A stretch of 64,000 bases of DNA from Alcanivorax sp. (GCA_022565695.1 JAIUME010000003.1:248001-312000); one strand, 5' to 3'; counted from the first letter of the stretch, positions 25,215 through 36,861 are shown. Program-made: numbers and translations. The notes: generated from the sequence alone by a model not told the origin.

Positions 25215-26450
25215 TCAATCCGCCGTATGCCGCGCAGTCGCCGTGGCCCAGATGCCCTTCGCCAGAGACAGAAGACGCAGCCCGATGACGTGCCAGAACG
25301 CGGTGCGGGCGCGAGTCAGCGCGCCGCGCTGATGCCAGGCGTCACGTGTGACGTGCACGGATTCGGTGTTCAGAAATGATTTCAGCACAGTCATACGCGC
25401 GGCAAATCCCTGATCAACCGTTTCCACGTTGGCCTCAAGGTTCCAGCTACTGTTCCAGACGTCGTAGTTGAAAGATCCCATGGTGCTCCAGTGATCGACT
25501 CTGGCCGCCTTGAGATGCAGAAAGCGGGCCTGGTATTCATGAATCTGCACGCCTGCATCCAGCAGGCGCTGGTAATAATGCTGCCCGGCATAGCGGATCA
25601 CGGGGTGATCTGTGTGCTCGCCGGCCAGCGTCAGATGCACACTGACACCGCGTCGCGCGGCGATCAGCAGTGCCTTGTACAGTGACCGTGGTGGCAGGAA
25701 ATAGGGCGTGCACAGCCAGACTTCCTTGCGTGCCCGCAGGATGCGGCGCACCAGCGTCCTGATCAGGGGATTCCTGCGGCCACCCCGGGCCGCGCTGACG
25801 CGCGTCCAGGTGGTATTGCGCCGGTCCTGCCGCACCGGCTGCGGGGGATGCGTCGTCAGGCGCCAACGTACGGCGCCGCTCACGGGGCCGGCGTCCGCGA
25901 GGCGCCAGGCCTGATCGAACAGCATCCGCAGATCGGCCACCACCGGGCCACGACAGGCCAGCATGGCGTCCATCCAGGCATTGTCACCGTGAAAGCGCGG
26001 GTCGTATCGGTCATCGATACCCATACCGCCTACCCAGGCGCGCTCGTCATCGACAATGATCACTTTACGATGATCGCGGACCAGCGCGCTGATCAGATGG
26101 CCCATCCGTACCGGATTGAACAGCAGCAGTGTAACGCCAGCGTCTCGCAAACGCTGCTGGTCCCGCGTGGTGAGCGCCGCGCTGCCGATGTCGTCGAGCA
26201 ATAACCGAACCGCCACACCGCGCTTGACGGCAGCGCGGAACACAGCAAGCCATTCGTCAAACAGCACACCGGAGCTGCACATATAGAGTTCGATGCAGAT
26301 GCTGGTTTGCGCGCTTTGCATGGCAGTGCGGATATGCGGCAGAAAGCGCTGCCCGCCGGTCTGGATCGACAGGGTGCAGCGGCTGCGCCAGGGCCAGCTC
26401 AGTCGTCCTGTGACGCTGTCTGCGCCCGCTATCAATGCTGTTGGCTTCAT
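25215..26450 (-). CDS. Phospholipase D-family protein (cardiolipin synthase ClsB-like)
   Basis: A 411-residue protein with two HKD motifs. The first is HRKVIIVDDERAWVGG and the second is HLKAARVDHWSTMGSFNYD. Both have the HxK-x4-D spacing needed for catalysis. It lacks an N-terminal membrane anchor, which fits the ClsB/ClsC-like branch rather than ClsA. It probably joins phosphatidyl groups to make cardiolipin. It is convergent with the MFS gene and divergent from fadL. No clear ribosome-binding site is visible at 26450. Confidence 0.88.
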   Translation of the reverse strand: MKPTALIAGADSVTGRLSWPWRSRCTLSIQTGGQRFLPHIRTAMQSAQTSICIELYMCSSGVLFDEWLAVFRAAVKRGVAVRLLLDDIGSAALTTRDQQRLRDAGVTLLLFNPVRMGHLISALVRDHRKVIIVDDERAWVGGMGIDDRYDPRFHGDNAWMDAMLACRGPVVADLRMLFDQAWRLADAGPVSGAVRWRLTTHPPQPVRQDRRNTTWTRVSAARGGRRNPLIRTLVRRILRARKEVWLCTPYFLPPRSLYKALLIAARRGVSVHLTLAGEHTDHPVIRYAGQHYYQRLLDAGVQIHEYQARFLHLKAARVDHWSTMGSFNYDVWNSSWNLEANVETVDQGFAARMTVLKSFLNTESVHVTRDAWHQRGALTRARTAFWHVIGLRLLSLAKGIWATATARHTAD

Positions 26451-26737
26451 GCGGCGATAGTAACCCGTCGAATCAGGCGGTGTAATTGTTATGGTGGGTG
26501 GGTCCGGTTTCGTCGTAAAAGCGATGTAAAATGTGAAGCTGGTACGGTCGTTTGGTTATTTCGGGTGACGCATAACGGGGCATAAACTGGCAGTATTTCG
26601 AAATCGGTAGTGAACACGTATACACTGAAAGTGCATGTGTGCATGCAGGCATGTCTATGGTTGCCGATATTTGAAGATCACCGATCAACGGTGGCATTTC
26701 AAGAATAATGGCCCTTATCAAGGGGCGGGAGTGCAGT
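26451..26737. other. 287-base divergent spacer upstream of fadL
   Basis: No gene is supported here. An 8-bp imperfect repeat (GTGCATGT, GTGCATGC, AGGCATGT) occupies 26631-26654. A TATACA hexamer lies near 26620 without a good -35. The GC content is lower than in the neighbouring genes, as expected for a promoter region. Both fadL and the phospholipase-D-type gene could be controlled from it. Confidence 0.5.
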
Positions 26738-28294
26738 ATGAAACGTTATTTACCGGGCGTCCGGATGATGCCCTGTGTTGCCGGGGTTGCGCTGACAATC
26801 ACCAGTACGGTTGCTTCGGGTGCTGGCTTTGAGCTGCCCCAGCGAGGCATCAAGGAAATGGGTATAGGGTTCGCAGGCTCTGCCGCACTGCTGGAGGATG
26901 CCTCCGCAGTGGCCAACAACCCGGCCGGCCTGATGCGTTTGCAAGGGCGTCAGGTCAGCGGTGGTGTGACATTGATCCGCTCCGGTTTCGATTACGACGT
27001 GAGCGTACAGCGCGAACTGATTGATGGTACCGGCGGAACCGTTCCGGGTCGCGAAAGCGGCAGCATTTCAGCATTGTCGGTGGCGCCCCATGTGTATTAC
27101 AGCCAGCGTTTGTCTGAAAACGCGGCGATAGGCTTTGGCATCTACGCGCCCTTTGGCTCCACCACCAGCTACCCTGAAGAGTGGGCCGGGCGTTACCACG
27201 CGACCGATACAGACATTACCACCGTCAACTTCAATCCGGCCTTCGCCTGGCGCGTCAGCGACACCGTGTCGATGGGCCTGGGCGTGGTCATCCAGCGTTT
27301 CGAGGGCGACTTCCGCAATACCATCGATCTGGGTTATCTGGTGGCCGACCAGGTCATCGAGGAGCTTGAGAACAATAACCTTGCCAGTCTGCGCGAGGGT
27401 CGACAGAACCTCGTCGACAGGATGGCCCATCAGTTCGATGTCGATAACACCATGATCGTGGACAGCTGGGGCTACGGGTTCAACTTCGGCGTGCTGTGGG
27501 AGCCCAACGAACGGAGTCGTGTGGGCTTCAACTATGCCAGTGCTGTGCGGCAGGTCGCCGATGGTGACGCGAAACGCCCTCAGGCAGAGGATCCGGCTTT
27601 CCAGCAGGAACTGGAGGATGCCATTGCCGCGACTCAGATCTGGGGCATTGGTTTCTTACCCAGCACCATCGGCGCCTTGCAGCCAGCCTCTGCAACGGAA
27701 GGCGCAGAACGCGCCGTCGGGCCGCTCGGTGCCCAGGGCGGGAAGGTGCAGCTGATCACGACAATGCCGGAGGTGGCGACCCTGAGTGGCTATCACCAGC
27801 TTTTCGACTCGCTGGCCATCACCGGCGGTGTCACCTGGACAAACTGGAGCCGGTTGGATGAATTGCGCTTTACCTACCCGGACAGCTCCGACCGTGGCGG
27901 CAGTGATATCACTGGTTCCGGGGATGATGTGCGCCGGCGTGATCTGGTGGTGCCGTTCGAATGGGAGGACACCTTCCGTTACGGGGTCGGCGCAATCTTT
28001 ACCGGCATTGATAACTGGGCGTTGCGGGCAGGCTTCAGCTACGACGAAAGCCCCGTGCCCAATCCGGAGCGTCGGACAGCGCGCGGTCCGGATAGCGACC
28101 GTATGATCTATGCATTGGGTGCCGGCTGGCAGTGGCGGGAAAATCTTTCGATAGATGTGGGTTACACCTATACCCACTTCGCGTCATCGCGCATCAATAA
28201 CCGGGAAAACCCGGCGGGCTCCCAACATCGCATGGAAGGCAGTTACAGCGGCGGGCTGCACAATATCGGTGTGCAGGCCAACTATCTGTTCTGA
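26738..28294 (+). CDS. fadL: Outer-membrane long-chain fatty acid transporter FadL
   Basis: A 518-residue FadL/TodX-type beta-barrel. It has a signal peptide (cleavage near ASG-AGF, about residue 28), then GFELPQRGIKEMGIGFAGSAA. The NPAGL motif (NNPAGLMRL) of the hatch region is intact. The C-terminus ends in an outer-membrane-type aromatic residue (VQANYLF). It takes up long-chain fatty acids or hydrocarbons through the outer membrane. The ATG at 26738 has GGGAG at a suitable distance. Confidence 0.95.
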   Translation: MKRYLPGVRMMPCVAGVALTITSTVASGAGFELPQRGIKEMGIGFAGSAALLEDASAVANNPAGLMRLQGRQVSGGVTLIRSGFDYDVSVQRELIDGTGGTVPGRESGSISALSVAPHVYYSQRLSENAAIGFGIYAPFGSTTSYPEEWAGRYHATDTDITTVNFNPAFAWRVSDTVSMGLGVVIQRFEGDFRNTIDLGYLVADQVIEELENNNLASLREGRQNLVDRMAHQFDVDNTMIVDSWGYGFNFGVLWEPNERSRVGFNYASAVRQVADGDAKRPQAEDPAFQQELEDAIAATQIWGIGFLPSTIGALQPASATEGAERAVGPLGAQGGKVQLITTMPEVATLSGYHQLFDSLAITGGVTWTNWSRLDELRFTYPDSSDRGGSDITGSGDDVRRRDLVVPFEWEDTFRYGVGAIFTGIDNWALRAGFSYDESPVPNPERRTARGPDSDRMIYALGAGWQWRENLSIDVGYTYTHFASSRINNRENPAGSQHRMEGSYSGGLHNIGVQANYLF

Positions 28295-28333
28295 GCTCGC
28301 TGTTCTGATGTTCTGAGTTCTGACCGGGCTGGC

Positions 28334-28356
28334 CCCGGGCTGATGGTCAGCCCGGG
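28334..28356. terminator. Bidirectional hairpin between fadL and fghA
   Basis: CCCGGGCTG, a five-base loop and CAGCCCGGG form a perfect 9-bp GC-rich stem between two convergent genes. It overlaps the last codons and stop of fghA. There is no U-tract on either strand, so termination may be partial or factor-dependent. Confidence 0.5.
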
Positions 28357-29201
28357 CTCAACCCAAGATGGCGGGCGTGATAGCGCAGATGGTCGTCAAT
28401 GAAGCTGGTGATGAAATAGTAACTGTGGTCATAGTCTTCATGGCGCCGCAAGCTCAGCGGATGATCATGCTGCTGGCAGACGCTTTCCAGCATATCCGGC
28501 ATCAACTGCTCGGCCAGAAAATTGTCCGCCAGGCCCTGATCAACGAACAGTGGTTGTTTCGACCTGCCTTCGGCAATCAGTGCGCACGCATCATAGGTAG
28601 CCCAGTCTGCTTCGTTGTCACCGAGATAGCCGCTGAAGGCCTTGCGCCCCCAGGGGCAGCCTGTCGGATGGGCAATCGGCGCAAAGGCTGATACAGACGC
28701 GTAGCGCCCGGGTTGCCTGAGTGCGCAAACCAGCGCGCCATGCCCGCCCATGGAATGACCGCTGATGGCTTCGGCATCACTCAGCGGGAACAGGGCACGT
28801 ACAAGTGCGGGCAGTTCCTTCGTGACGTAATCGTACATGTGGTAATGCGCATTCCAGGGCGCCTGCGTGGCATTGACGTAGAAGCCGGCCCCTGAGCCGA
28901 AATCATAGCTCTCATGCTCGCCGGGCAGGTCGGTACCGCGCGGGCTGGTGTCGGGGCAGATGACCGCCAGGCCGAGTTTCGCGGCCAGCCGGAAGGCGCC
29001 CGCCTTGCTGGAAAAATTCTCGTCGGTGCAGGTTAGCCCGGACAGCCACCAGAGCGTTGGCACGTCACCGTTTTCTGCGGCCGGTGGCAGGAACAGGGCA
29101 AACACCATATCGCAATCGAGTACGCTGGAATGATGGCGTATGCGATGCAGCCAGCCGCCGTGGCATCGTATGCGAGCAAGCGTTTCGGTAGATGTGTTCA
29201 T
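28347..29201 (-). CDS. fghA: S-formylglutathione hydrolase
   Basis: A 284-residue esterase-D-type hydrolase that completes glutathione-dependent formaldehyde oxidation by releasing formate. The family block LSGLTCTDENFSSKAGA is present. The nucleophile motif GHSMGGHGAL carries the serine, and the C-terminal DHSYYFI supplies the histidine. It lies 48 bases downstream of adhC in the same direction, the classical adhC-fghA operon. Confidence 0.97.
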   Translation of the reverse strand: MNTSTETLARIRCHGGWLHRIRHHSSVLDCDMVFALFLPPAAENGDVPTLWWLSGLTCTDENFSSKAGAFRLAAKLGLAVICPDTSPRGTDLPGEHESYDFGSGAGFYVNATQAPWNAHYHMYDYVTKELPALVRALFPLSDAEAISGHSMGGHGALVCALRQPGRYASVSAFAPIAHPTGCPWGRKAFSGYLGDNEADWATYDACALIAEGRSKQPLFVDQGLADNFLAEQLMPDMLESVCQQHDHPLSLRRHEDYDHSYYFITSFIDDHLRYHARHLGLSPG

Positions 29202-29249
29202 ACACTCTCTCTGTTGTCTGTTGCGCGCCGGGGCAGGGCAGCTGCCGGG

Positions 29250-30503
<1,254 letters not shown>

Positions 30504-30658
30504 TCAAAAACAGTCTATTCAGACCACGAGTATGCGATTTTTTACGGATGGTGAACAATGGTTCGCCTAAATAACTTCTTTCCATGATTGCGCTCCTGTC
30601 CGCCAATGTGGCATCACAGAATCTGGTCCGGGGAACGACCATGTCAGGGGACACCATC

Positions 30659-31480
30659 ATGAACAACAAAGCAAGATATCTGGAGCAGTTGATGAGCATG
30701 GCTGCCAGGCAACCGGATTACCTCTCCACCTTCTACGCCACCTTGCTGGATGCGACGCTTTATATTCTGGGCAGGACCCCGACGCCGCAGCCGGATCTGA
30801 TACGACTGCGGGGCGATATACGATTGAGGGGCAATGTGGCCAGCCCGGTCAGCCGACGCGACCTGATGCCGGGCAACGGTGTACTGGTACAGCACTGGTA
30901 CCTTGATGATGGTACCCGAGTGCTGCCCTGCTTCACTTCACTGGCGGCGCTGCGGCTGGCTATCGATGACGACAGTGCCTATCTGGCGCTGCGCGCCCGG
31001 GATCTGTTTGCCATGACCCGCGGGAACACCCTTGTACTGAATCCCTGTCTTGCTGTGAGCAGAATCCTCTGGCCCGGCGATATCGACATGCTGATGGAGC
31101 AGGACGCCATGGATATTCGCAACTGCGTACTGGGTGTGCCCGAACATTACCCGCAATCAATGGCGGAGGCGCTTGCCCGCACCTTGAGCCGATATCCGGA
31201 AGTCAGGCGAGCCTGGCTGGCGCAAGTGCTGAATGACCCCGCCGCGAAGCAGCATCTGGTGGTGGCGCTGGAGATTGACGGCGATGCTGACGACGTGCTG
31301 CGCGAGACTGGCATCGTGGCCAGCAGCCATGTTGGTGAGGCCCAGCTGCTGGATCTATGCCGTATTCAGGTAGACCGGGCAGGGCTGGCTGAGGAGTTTC
31401 TGGCCGAGGCCCCGCCGTTCTATGAGCGCGTCTGGGGGCGCAAACTGGCGATGTCGCCGGATGCCATCGGTCACGCCTGA
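30659..31480 (+). CDS. sseB: SseB family protein
   Basis: A 273-residue protein aligning by eye along its length with E. coli SseB. It has LLDATLYILG, DDGTRVLPCFTSLAALRLAI, LFAMTRGNTLVLNPCL, and in the C-terminal domain EIDGDADDVLRETG and APPFYERVWGRKL. SseB is linked to enhanced serine sensitivity and affects sulfurtransferase activity; its mechanism is unclear. Two starts (30641 and 30659) both have GGGGA-type ribosome-binding sites. The 3' end overlaps the convergent LysR gene by ten bases. Confidence 0.88.
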   Translation: MNNKARYLEQLMSMAARQPDYLSTFYATLLDATLYILGRTPTPQPDLIRLRGDIRLRGNVASPVSRRDLMPGNGVLVQHWYLDDGTRVLPCFTSLAALRLAIDDDSAYLALRARDLFAMTRGNTLVLNPCLAVSRILWPGDIDMLMEQDAMDIRNCVLGVPEHYPQSMAEALARTLSRYPEVRRAWLAQVLNDPAAKQHLVVALEIDGDADDVLRETGIVASSHVGEAQLLDLCRIQVDRAGLAEEFLAEAPPFYERVWGRKLAMSPDAIGHA

Positions 31481-32340
31481 TCCTGGAGCAGTGCCAGAAA
31501 GTGCCGCCCTGCATTGGAGAGACTGCGCGCCGGGTGCATGACATAGCCCAGCTGGCGCACAGGCAGCTGGGTGGTGACGGGCAACGTACGGACCTGATCA
31601 TCCAGCATGGTGGCCGGCAAGACACTCCAGCCCAGCCCGATGGAGACCATCATGTAGATGGTTTCCAGATAGTTGGTCGACATGGAGATGTTGAGGGTCA
31701 GGTCATGGTCGTCAAACAGCTTCTCGACAATACGGCGGGTGAAGGTCACCGGGGAGGGCAGAATGGCGCTGTAAGCAGTGAGCATCTCCAGGCTGACTTC
31801 CTGTGCCTGGGCGAGGGGATGCTCCGGTGCTGCCATGAACACCAGTGGATCCTGCCAGATCACCTCGCTGGTTACCCTCGGGTCAGGCGCCGGCGGCAGG
31901 GTGACCACGCCAAGCTCCAGATCCCCCTGTAATACGCCCTCCCAGGCTTCCTCCGAATCAATAAAGTGGATATCCAGCTGCACCGTCGGATAGCGGCGCG
32001 AAAACTGCCGCAGCACCGGCGGCAGGCGATGCAGCCCGATATGGTGGCTGGTGCCGATGCGCAGGGTGCCGCCGACCTGTCCCGCCAGGTTGCTGATCGC
32101 GCGGCTGGTGTCCTCCATGTCCCGCAGGATGTTGCGGGCCCGTGGCAGAAGTGCCTGGCCCGCCTCAGTCAGGTGCACCTGCCTGCCGATGCGGTCGAAC
32201 AGTCGTGTGCCAAGCTGCTGTTCCAGCAGGGCGATACGCTTGCTGATGGCGGGCTGGGTGACAAACAGTGCTTCGGCGGCGGTCGAAAAGCTGCCGTGAT
32301 CGGTCACCGCCAGAAAGGCCTGCAGGCTATGGGTATCCAT
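31471..32340 (-). CDS. LysR-family regulator divergent from leuC
   Basis: A 289-residue LysR-type regulator. The N-terminal helix-turn-helix is in FLAVTDHGSFSTAAEALFVTQPAISKRIALLE, and the effector domain follows. Its position next to leuC, as in pseudomonads, makes leucine-pathway regulation likely, but the effector is not known. A 15-bp dyad typical of LysR operators lies 21 bases upstream of its start. The 3' end overlaps the convergent sseB. Confidence 0.93.
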   Translation of the reverse strand: MDTHSLQAFLAVTDHGSFSTAAEALFVTQPAISKRIALLEQQLGTRLFDRIGRQVHLTEAGQALLPRARNILRDMEDTSRAISNLAGQVGGTLRIGTSHHIGLHRLPPVLRQFSRRYPTVQLDIHFIDSEEAWEGVLQGDLELGVVTLPPAPDPRVTSEVIWQDPLVFMAAPEHPLAQAQEVSLEMLTAYSAILPSPVTFTRRIVEKLFDDHDLTLNISMSTNYLETIYMMVSIGLGWSVLPATMLDDQVRTLPVTTQLPVRQLGYVMHPARSLSNAGRHFLALLQDQA

Positions 32341-32361
32341 GGGGTTATCCTGAGTCGTGTC

Positions 32362-32376
32362 ATTCCATTTGGGAAT
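32362..32376. promoter_or_regulatory. Putative LysR operator between lysR and leuC
   Basis: ATTCC-ATTTG-GGAAT is a 15-bp inverted repeat of the T-N11-A type, in the 123-base divergent spacer. An AT-rich stretch just after it (about 32380-32410) probably holds the leuC promoter. Confidence 0.55.
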
Positions 32377-32463
32377 CCTAAAGATAAATAATATGAATTG
32401 GATTTATAGATGGCAAGGCCCTAAGCTGACCCCTGTGAATCGGCTATCGCCCGGGAGTCAGAG

Positions 32464-33885
32464 ATGGCAGGCAAGACACTTTACGACAAACTCTGGGATG
32501 CGCACCTTGTCACCGAGCGGGATGACGGGTCAGCGCTGATCTATATCGATCGTCAGATCATCCATGAGGTCACATCGCCTCAGGCCTTTGAAGGCCTGCG
32601 CCTGGCCGGGCGCCAGCCCTGGCGCGTGGGTGCGAACTTCGCCACGCTCGACCACAACGTGCCCACCACGCCGTTTCGTAACGCATCGGAAATCGTGGAT
32701 GACACCTCCCGTATTCAGGTGCAGACCCTCGAGGATAACACCCGCAGTTTTGGTATCCGGGAGTTCGGTATCGGCGACGTGCGCCAGGGCATCGTGCATG
32801 TCATGGCGCCGGAGCAGGGTGCTGTCTTGCCGGGCATGACAGTGGTATGCGGCGATTCCCATACCTCCACCAACGGTGCCCTGGGCTGTCTCGCCCACGG
32901 CATAGGCACCAGCGAAGTCGAGCATGTACTGGCGACGCAGTGCCTGGTGGCCAAGAAGATGAAGAACATGCAGGTGCGCGTCGAGGGCGAGCTCGGCCCT
33001 GGCGTGACCGCCAAGGACGTGGTGCTGCATATCATCGGGGTCATCGGGACCGCCGGTGGTAACGGTCATGCCCTTGAGTTTGCCGGCAGTGCCATCGAGT
33101 CGCTGTCCATGGAAGGCCGCATGACGATCTGCAACATGTCCATCGAGGCTGGCGCGCGGGCCGGGATGGTCGCGGTGGATGACAAGACCATCGCCTATTG
33201 CAAAGGTCGGCCATTTTCCCCGAGCGACGCCCAGTGGGAGGCGGCGGTGGCCTACTGGCGCACCCTGCGCTCCGATGATGATGCGGTCTTCGACACCCTG
33301 GTCGAGATTGATGCGGCGGATATCCAGCCTCAGGTGTCCTGGGGTACGTCGCCGGAAATGGTATTGCCGGTAGATGCAACCCTGCCGGACCCGGCCAGCG
33401 AAGCCGACGCCGTGAAACGCTCAGGCATGTTGCGGGCCTATGAATACATGGGTCTGACACCGGGCATGAAGATCAGTGATATTCATGTGGATCGGGTGTT
33501 TATCGGTTCCTGCACCAATTCCCGCATCGAGGATCTGCGCGCGGCCGCAGAGGTGGCGCGTGGTCGGAAAAAGTCGGATTCCGTGAAACAGGTATTGGTC
33601 GTGCCGGGCTCCGGACTGGTCAAGCGTCAGGCCGAAGAAGAGGGCCTGGACAAGATATTTCTGGATGCGGGTTTCGAGTGGCGCGAGCCGGGTTGTTCCA
33701 TGTGTCTGGCCATGAATCCGGACCGGTTGCTGCCGGGCGAACACTGCGCCTCGACGTCGAATCGCAACTTCGAGGGGCGTCAGGGTAACGGCGGCCGCAC
33801 GCATCTGGTCAGCCCGGCCATGGCTGCCGCTGCGGCAGTTGCCGGGCATTTTGTCGATATCCGCAGTTTTGCCGGGGAGGCCTGA
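32464..33885 (+). CDS. leuC: 3-isopropylmalate dehydratase large subunit
   Basis: A 473-residue aconitase-family subunit that isomerises 2- to 3-isopropylmalate in leucine synthesis together with Leu[13 protein letters not shown] contributes to the active site. The [4Fe-4S] ligands are in [14 protein letters not shown] and [24 protein letters not shown] precedes the ATG. It begins the leuC-leuD-leuB-asd-asd2 run; leuD follows after one base. Confidence 0.97.
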   Translation: MAGKTLYDKLWDAHLVTERDDGSALIYIDRQIIHEVTSPQAFEGLRLAGRQPWRVGANFATLDHNVPTTPFRNASEIVDDTSRIQVQTLEDNTRSFGIREFGIGDVRQGIVHVMAPEQGAVLPGMTVVCGDSHTSTNGALGCLAHGIGTSEVEHVLATQCLVAKKMKNMQVRVEGELGPGVTAKDVVLHIIGVIGTAGGNGHALEFAGSAIESLSMEGRMTICNMSIEAGARAGMVAVDDKTIAYCKGRPFSPSDAQWEAAVAYWRTLRSDDDAVFDTLVEIDAADIQPQVSWGTSPEMVLPVDATLPDPASEADAVKRSGMLRAYEYMGLTPGMKISDIHVDRVFIGSCTNSRIEDLRAAAEVARGRKKSDSVKQVLVVPGSGLVKRQAEEEGLDKIFLDAGFEWREPGCSMCLAMNPDRLLPGEHCASTSNRNFEGRQGNGGRTHLVSPAMAAAAAVAGHFVDIRSFAGEA

Positions 33886-33886
33886 G

Positions 33887-34531
33887 ATGATGGACAAGTT
33901 CACGACACTCGAAGGCCGCGTAGCGCCGCTTGATCGCGCCAACGTGGATACGGACCAGATCATTCCGAAACAGTTTCTCAAATCCATCAAGCGCACCGGA
34001 TTTGGCCCCAATCTGTTTGATGAATGGCGCTATCTGGATGAGGGGCAGCCTGGCCGGGATAACAGCCAGCGACCCCTTAACAAGGAATTTGTGCTCAATC
34101 AGCCCCGCTATCAGGGCGCACAAATCCTGTTGACCCGGCGTAACTTCGGTTGCGGGTCAAGCCGGGAGCACGCGCCCTGGGCGCTGCTGGACTACGGTTT
34201 CCGCGCGATCATCGCGCCGAGCTTTGCGGATATTTTCTTCAACAACTGCTTCAAGAATGGCGTGCTGCCCATCGTGCTGCCCGAAGAGGTGATTGATGCA
34301 TTGTTCCGTGACGTTGTGGCGTCTGAGGGTTACACCCTCAAGGTCGATCTGGCCGGTCAGTATGTCGAGCGGCCTGATGGTGAACGGTTGGCGTTCGAGG
34401 TGGACCCGTTCCGCAAGCATTGTCTGTTGAACGGCCTGGATGATATTGGCCTGACGCTTCAGGATGCGGACGCCATTCACGCCTACGAGGCCGCGCGCCA
34501 GAAAAAAGAGCCCTGGGTCTTTGTGGAATAA
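33887..34531 (+). CDS. leuD: 3-isopropylmalate dehydratase small subunit
   Basis: A 214-residue LeuD, partner of LeuC. It opens [20 protein letters not shown], then [14 protein letters not shown]. The signature [17 protein letters not shown] is intact. Two adjacent ATGs (33887, 33890) are equally plausible. The stop is followed within six bases by the repeat array that forms the leuB start. Confidence 0.97.
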   Translation: MMDKFTTLEGRVAPLDRANVDTDQIIPKQFLKSIKRTGFGPNLFDEWRYLDEGQPGRDNSQRPLNKEFVLNQPRYQGAQILLTRRNFGCGSSREHAPWALLDYGFRAIIAPSFADIFFNNCFKNGVLPIVLPEEVIDALFRDVVASEGYTLKVDLAGQYVERPDGERLAFEVDPFRKHCLLNGLDDIGLTLQDADAIHAYEAARQKKEPWVFVE

Positions 34532-34536
34532 TCGAA

Positions 34537-34581
34537 AAATGGAACGGACAGAAATGGAACAGGCAGAAATGGAACAGACAG
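34537..34581 (+). repeat. 15-bp tandem repeat (x3) forming the leuB start region
   Basis: Units AAATGGAACGGACAG, AAATGGAACAGGCAG and AAATGGAACAGACAG follow one another without gaps. Each contains an in-frame ATG (34539, 34554, 34569) and encodes [10 protein letters not shown] and MEQTV. Confidence 0.93.
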
Positions 34582-35669
34582 TGCACCAGACAGCAACGAA
34601 GCAGATTCTGATCATGCCCGGTGATGGTATCGGGCCCGAGATCGTGGCCGAAGCGGTCAAGGTATTGGACGTGGCGAAGCAGCGATTCGGCCTGGATATT
34701 GCCACGGACGAGGCGCTGGTGGGTGGTGCTGCCTACGACGCCCACGGTGATCCATTGCCGGAGGTGTCGCTGGAAAAAGCGCGCGCGGCGGATGCGATTC
34801 TGTTTGGCTCGATTGGTGGTCCGAAATGGGACAGCATTGAGCGCGACAAGCGCCCCGAGCGCGGGCTGCTGCGCCTGCGTGCGGCTCTGGGTCTGTTTGC
34901 CAATCTGCGTCCTGCATTGTTGTTCCCGCAACTGGCGGATGCATCCAGCCTGAAACCGGAAGTGGTCAGTGGTCTGGATATTCTGATCGTGCGCGAGCTG
35001 ACTGGCGGCATCTATTTCGGCCAGCCACGCGGTATCCGTGAAGAAAACGGAGAACGTGTCGGCTTCAACACGGACGTATACAGCGAAAGTGAAATTCGCC
35101 GTATCGGCCGGGTTGCTTTTGATCTCGCCATGGCCCGTGGCAAGCGATTGTGCTCGGTTGACAAAGCCAACGTGCTGGAGGTGACCGAGCTGTGGAAAGA
35201 GGTCATGACAGACCTGTCTGCTGAGTACCCCGAGGTCGAGTTGTCGCATATGTATGTGGACAATGCGGCCATGCAGCTGGTGCGTGCGCCGAAGCAGTTT
35301 GACGTGCTGGTGACCGGCAATCTGTTCGGCGACATTCTGTCTGACGAAGCGGCGATGCTGACCGGGTCTATCGGCATGTTGCCGTCTGCGTCGCTGGACC
35401 AGGCGCGCAAGGGGCTTTACGAGCCGTGTCATGGTTCGGCACCGGATATTGCCGGGCAGGGTATTGCCAATCCGCTGGCGACCATCTTGTCACTGGCCAT
35501 GCTGCTGCGTTACAGCCTGGATCGTGGTGATGTGGCGCAAGCCATCGAAGCGGCAGTAGAGGCAGTGCTCGAACAGGGCCTGCGCACCGCTGATATCCAT
35601 ACAGAGGGTTGCCGCAAGGTCAGCACCGCAGAGATGGGTGACGCAGTGGCCCAGGCGCTTTCAAGCTGA
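34539..35669 (+). CDS. leuB: 3-isopropylmalate dehydrogenase
   Basis: A 376-residue (from the first ATG) NAD-dependent decarboxylating dehydrogenase of leucine synthesis. [16 protein letters not shown], the [10 protein letters not shown] motif and [11 protein letters not shown] are conserved. Homologues start close to the third in-frame ATG (34569), which would give 366 residues. The first ten codons are two copies of the 15-bp repeat, so the true start is uncertain. No site has a strong ribosome-binding sequence. Confidence 0.95.
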   Translation: MERTEMEQAEMEQTVHQTATKQILIMPGDGIGPEIVAEAVKVLDVAKQRFGLDIATDEALVGGAAYDAHGDPLPEVSLEKARAADAILFGSIGGPKWDSIERDKRPERGLLRLRAALGLFANLRPALLFPQLADASSLKPEVVSGLDILIVRELTGGIYFGQPRGIREENGERVGFNTDVYSESEIRRIGRVAFDLAMARGKRLCSVDKANVLEVTELWKEVMTDLSAEYPEVELSHMYVDNAAMQLVRAPKQFDVLVTGNLFGDILSDEAAMLTGSIGMLPSASLDQARKGLYEPCHGSAPDIAGQGIANPLATILSLAMLLRYSLDRGDVAQAIEAAVEAVLEQGLRTADIHTEGCRKVSTAEMGDAVAQALSS

Positions 35670-35678
35670 AGCTACGCC

Positions 35679-35700
35679 GATATTACGCTGACATTACGCT
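35679..35700. repeat. 11-bp tandem duplication between leuB and asd
   Basis: GATATTACGCT is followed directly by GACATTACGCT, differing at one base. A degenerate third unit, GAAATTTTCCT, follows. The asd ribosome-binding site lies just beyond. Confidence 0.8.
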
Positions 35701-35725
35701 GAAATTTTCCTGACGGGAGCGAGAT

Positions 35726-36841
35726 ATGAAACGAGTCGGATTTGTAGGATGGCGCGGCATGGTGGGCTCAGTGCTCATGGATCGCATGCGCACCGAGAAT
35801 GATTTTGCCGATATTGAACCGGTATTCTTCTCCACTTCCCAGACCGGACAGCCCGGCCCCGATGTGGGCAAAGACATTCCGCCGTTAAAAGACGCGCACA
35901 GTATTGATGAGCTGAAGACGCTGGACGTGATCGTGACCTGCCAGGGCGGTGATTACACCAACGAGGTATTCCCTGCGCTGCGTGAGGCTGGCTGGAAGGG
36001 CTACTGGATTGATGCGGCGTCAGCACTGCGCATGAAGGACGATGCGATCATCGTCCTGGATCCGGTAAACCGCCGTGTCATTGACGAAGGTGTGCAGGCG
36101 GGCGTGCGCAATTACATTGGCGGCAACTGTACCGTCAGTCTGATGCTCATGGGGTTGGGTGGTCTGTTCAACGCCGGGCTGGTGGAGTGGGCGAGCGCCC
36201 AGACCTATCAGGCGGCGTCAGGGGCGGGCGCGCAGAATATGCGAGAGCTGATTGCCCAGATGGGCAAGATCAATGCCGACGTGTCCGGGCTTCTGGCGGA
36301 TCCGCGCAGCGCCATTCTGGATATCGATACCCAGGTGGCTGCCACCATGCGCGGCGACTTGCCGGTGGACAATTTCGGTCACCCGCTGGCGGGCAGTCTG
36401 CTGCCGTGGATCGACAAGCAGCTGGATAACGGGCAGAGCAAGGAAGAGTGGAAAGCCCAGGTGGAAACCAACAAGATTCTGGGCCGTAGCGCTGATCCTG
36501 TTCCGGTGGATGGTACCTGCGTGCGTATTGGTGCCATGCGCTGCCACAGTCAGGCATTGACCCTGAAACTGAAAAAGGACGTGCCGCTGGACGAGCTGAC
36601 TGACATGATCGGCAGTGCCAATGACTGGGTAAAAGTGGTGCCCAATGAGCGCGAGGTGACGTTGCGCGACCTGACACCGACTGCGGTGACCGGCACACTG
36701 ACCATCCCCGTCGGTCGCCTGCGCAAACTGAATATGGGTCCGCAGTATCTGAATGCCTTTACCGTCGGCGATCAGTTACTCTGGGGCGCCGCTGAGCCGC
36801 TGCGCCGCATGCTGCGTATCCTGCTTGAGCACAATGTATGA
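35726..36841 (+). CDS. asd: Aspartate-semialdehyde dehydrogenase
   Basis: A 371-residue enzyme of the long gammaproteobacterial Asd type. It reduces aspartyl phosphate on the way to lysine, threonine, methionine and diaminopimelate. [17 protein letters not shown] is the NADP site. The catalytic cysteine lies in [23 protein letters not shown] precedes the ATG. The stop lies within an 11-bp duplication, and a related paralogue follows. Confidence 0.97.
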   Translation: MKRVGFVGWRGMVGSVLMDRMRTENDFADIEPVFFSTSQTGQPGPDVGKDIPPLKDAHSIDELKTLDVIVTCQGGDYTNEVFPALREAGWKGYWIDAASALRMKDDAIIVLDPVNRRVIDEGVQAGVRNYIGGNCTVSLMLMGLGGLFNAGLVEWASAQTYQAASGAGAQNMRELIAQMGKINADVSGLLADPRSAILDIDTQVAATMRGDLPVDNFGHPLAGSLLPWIDKQLDNGQSKEEWKAQVETNKILGRSADPVPVDGTCVRIGAMRCHSQALTLKLKKDVPLDELTDMIGSANDWVKVVPNEREVTLRDLTPTAVTGTLTIPVGRLRKLNMGPQYLNAFTVGDQLLWGAAEPLRRMLRILLEHNV

Positions 36842-36861
36842 AAACCGTTTGAAAGCCGTTT
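36840..36861. repeat. 11-bp tandem duplication across the asd stop
   Basis: GAAAACCGTTT is followed directly by GAAAGCCGTTT, starting within the asd stop codon. The spacer to the next gene is only 38 bases. Confidence 0.85.

Noticed and set aside
26451-26737. A FadR- or PsrA-type operator before fadL
   Set aside because: The closest match to a FadR site is weak and no GAAAC-N4-GTTTC palindrome was found, so no regulator is claimed.
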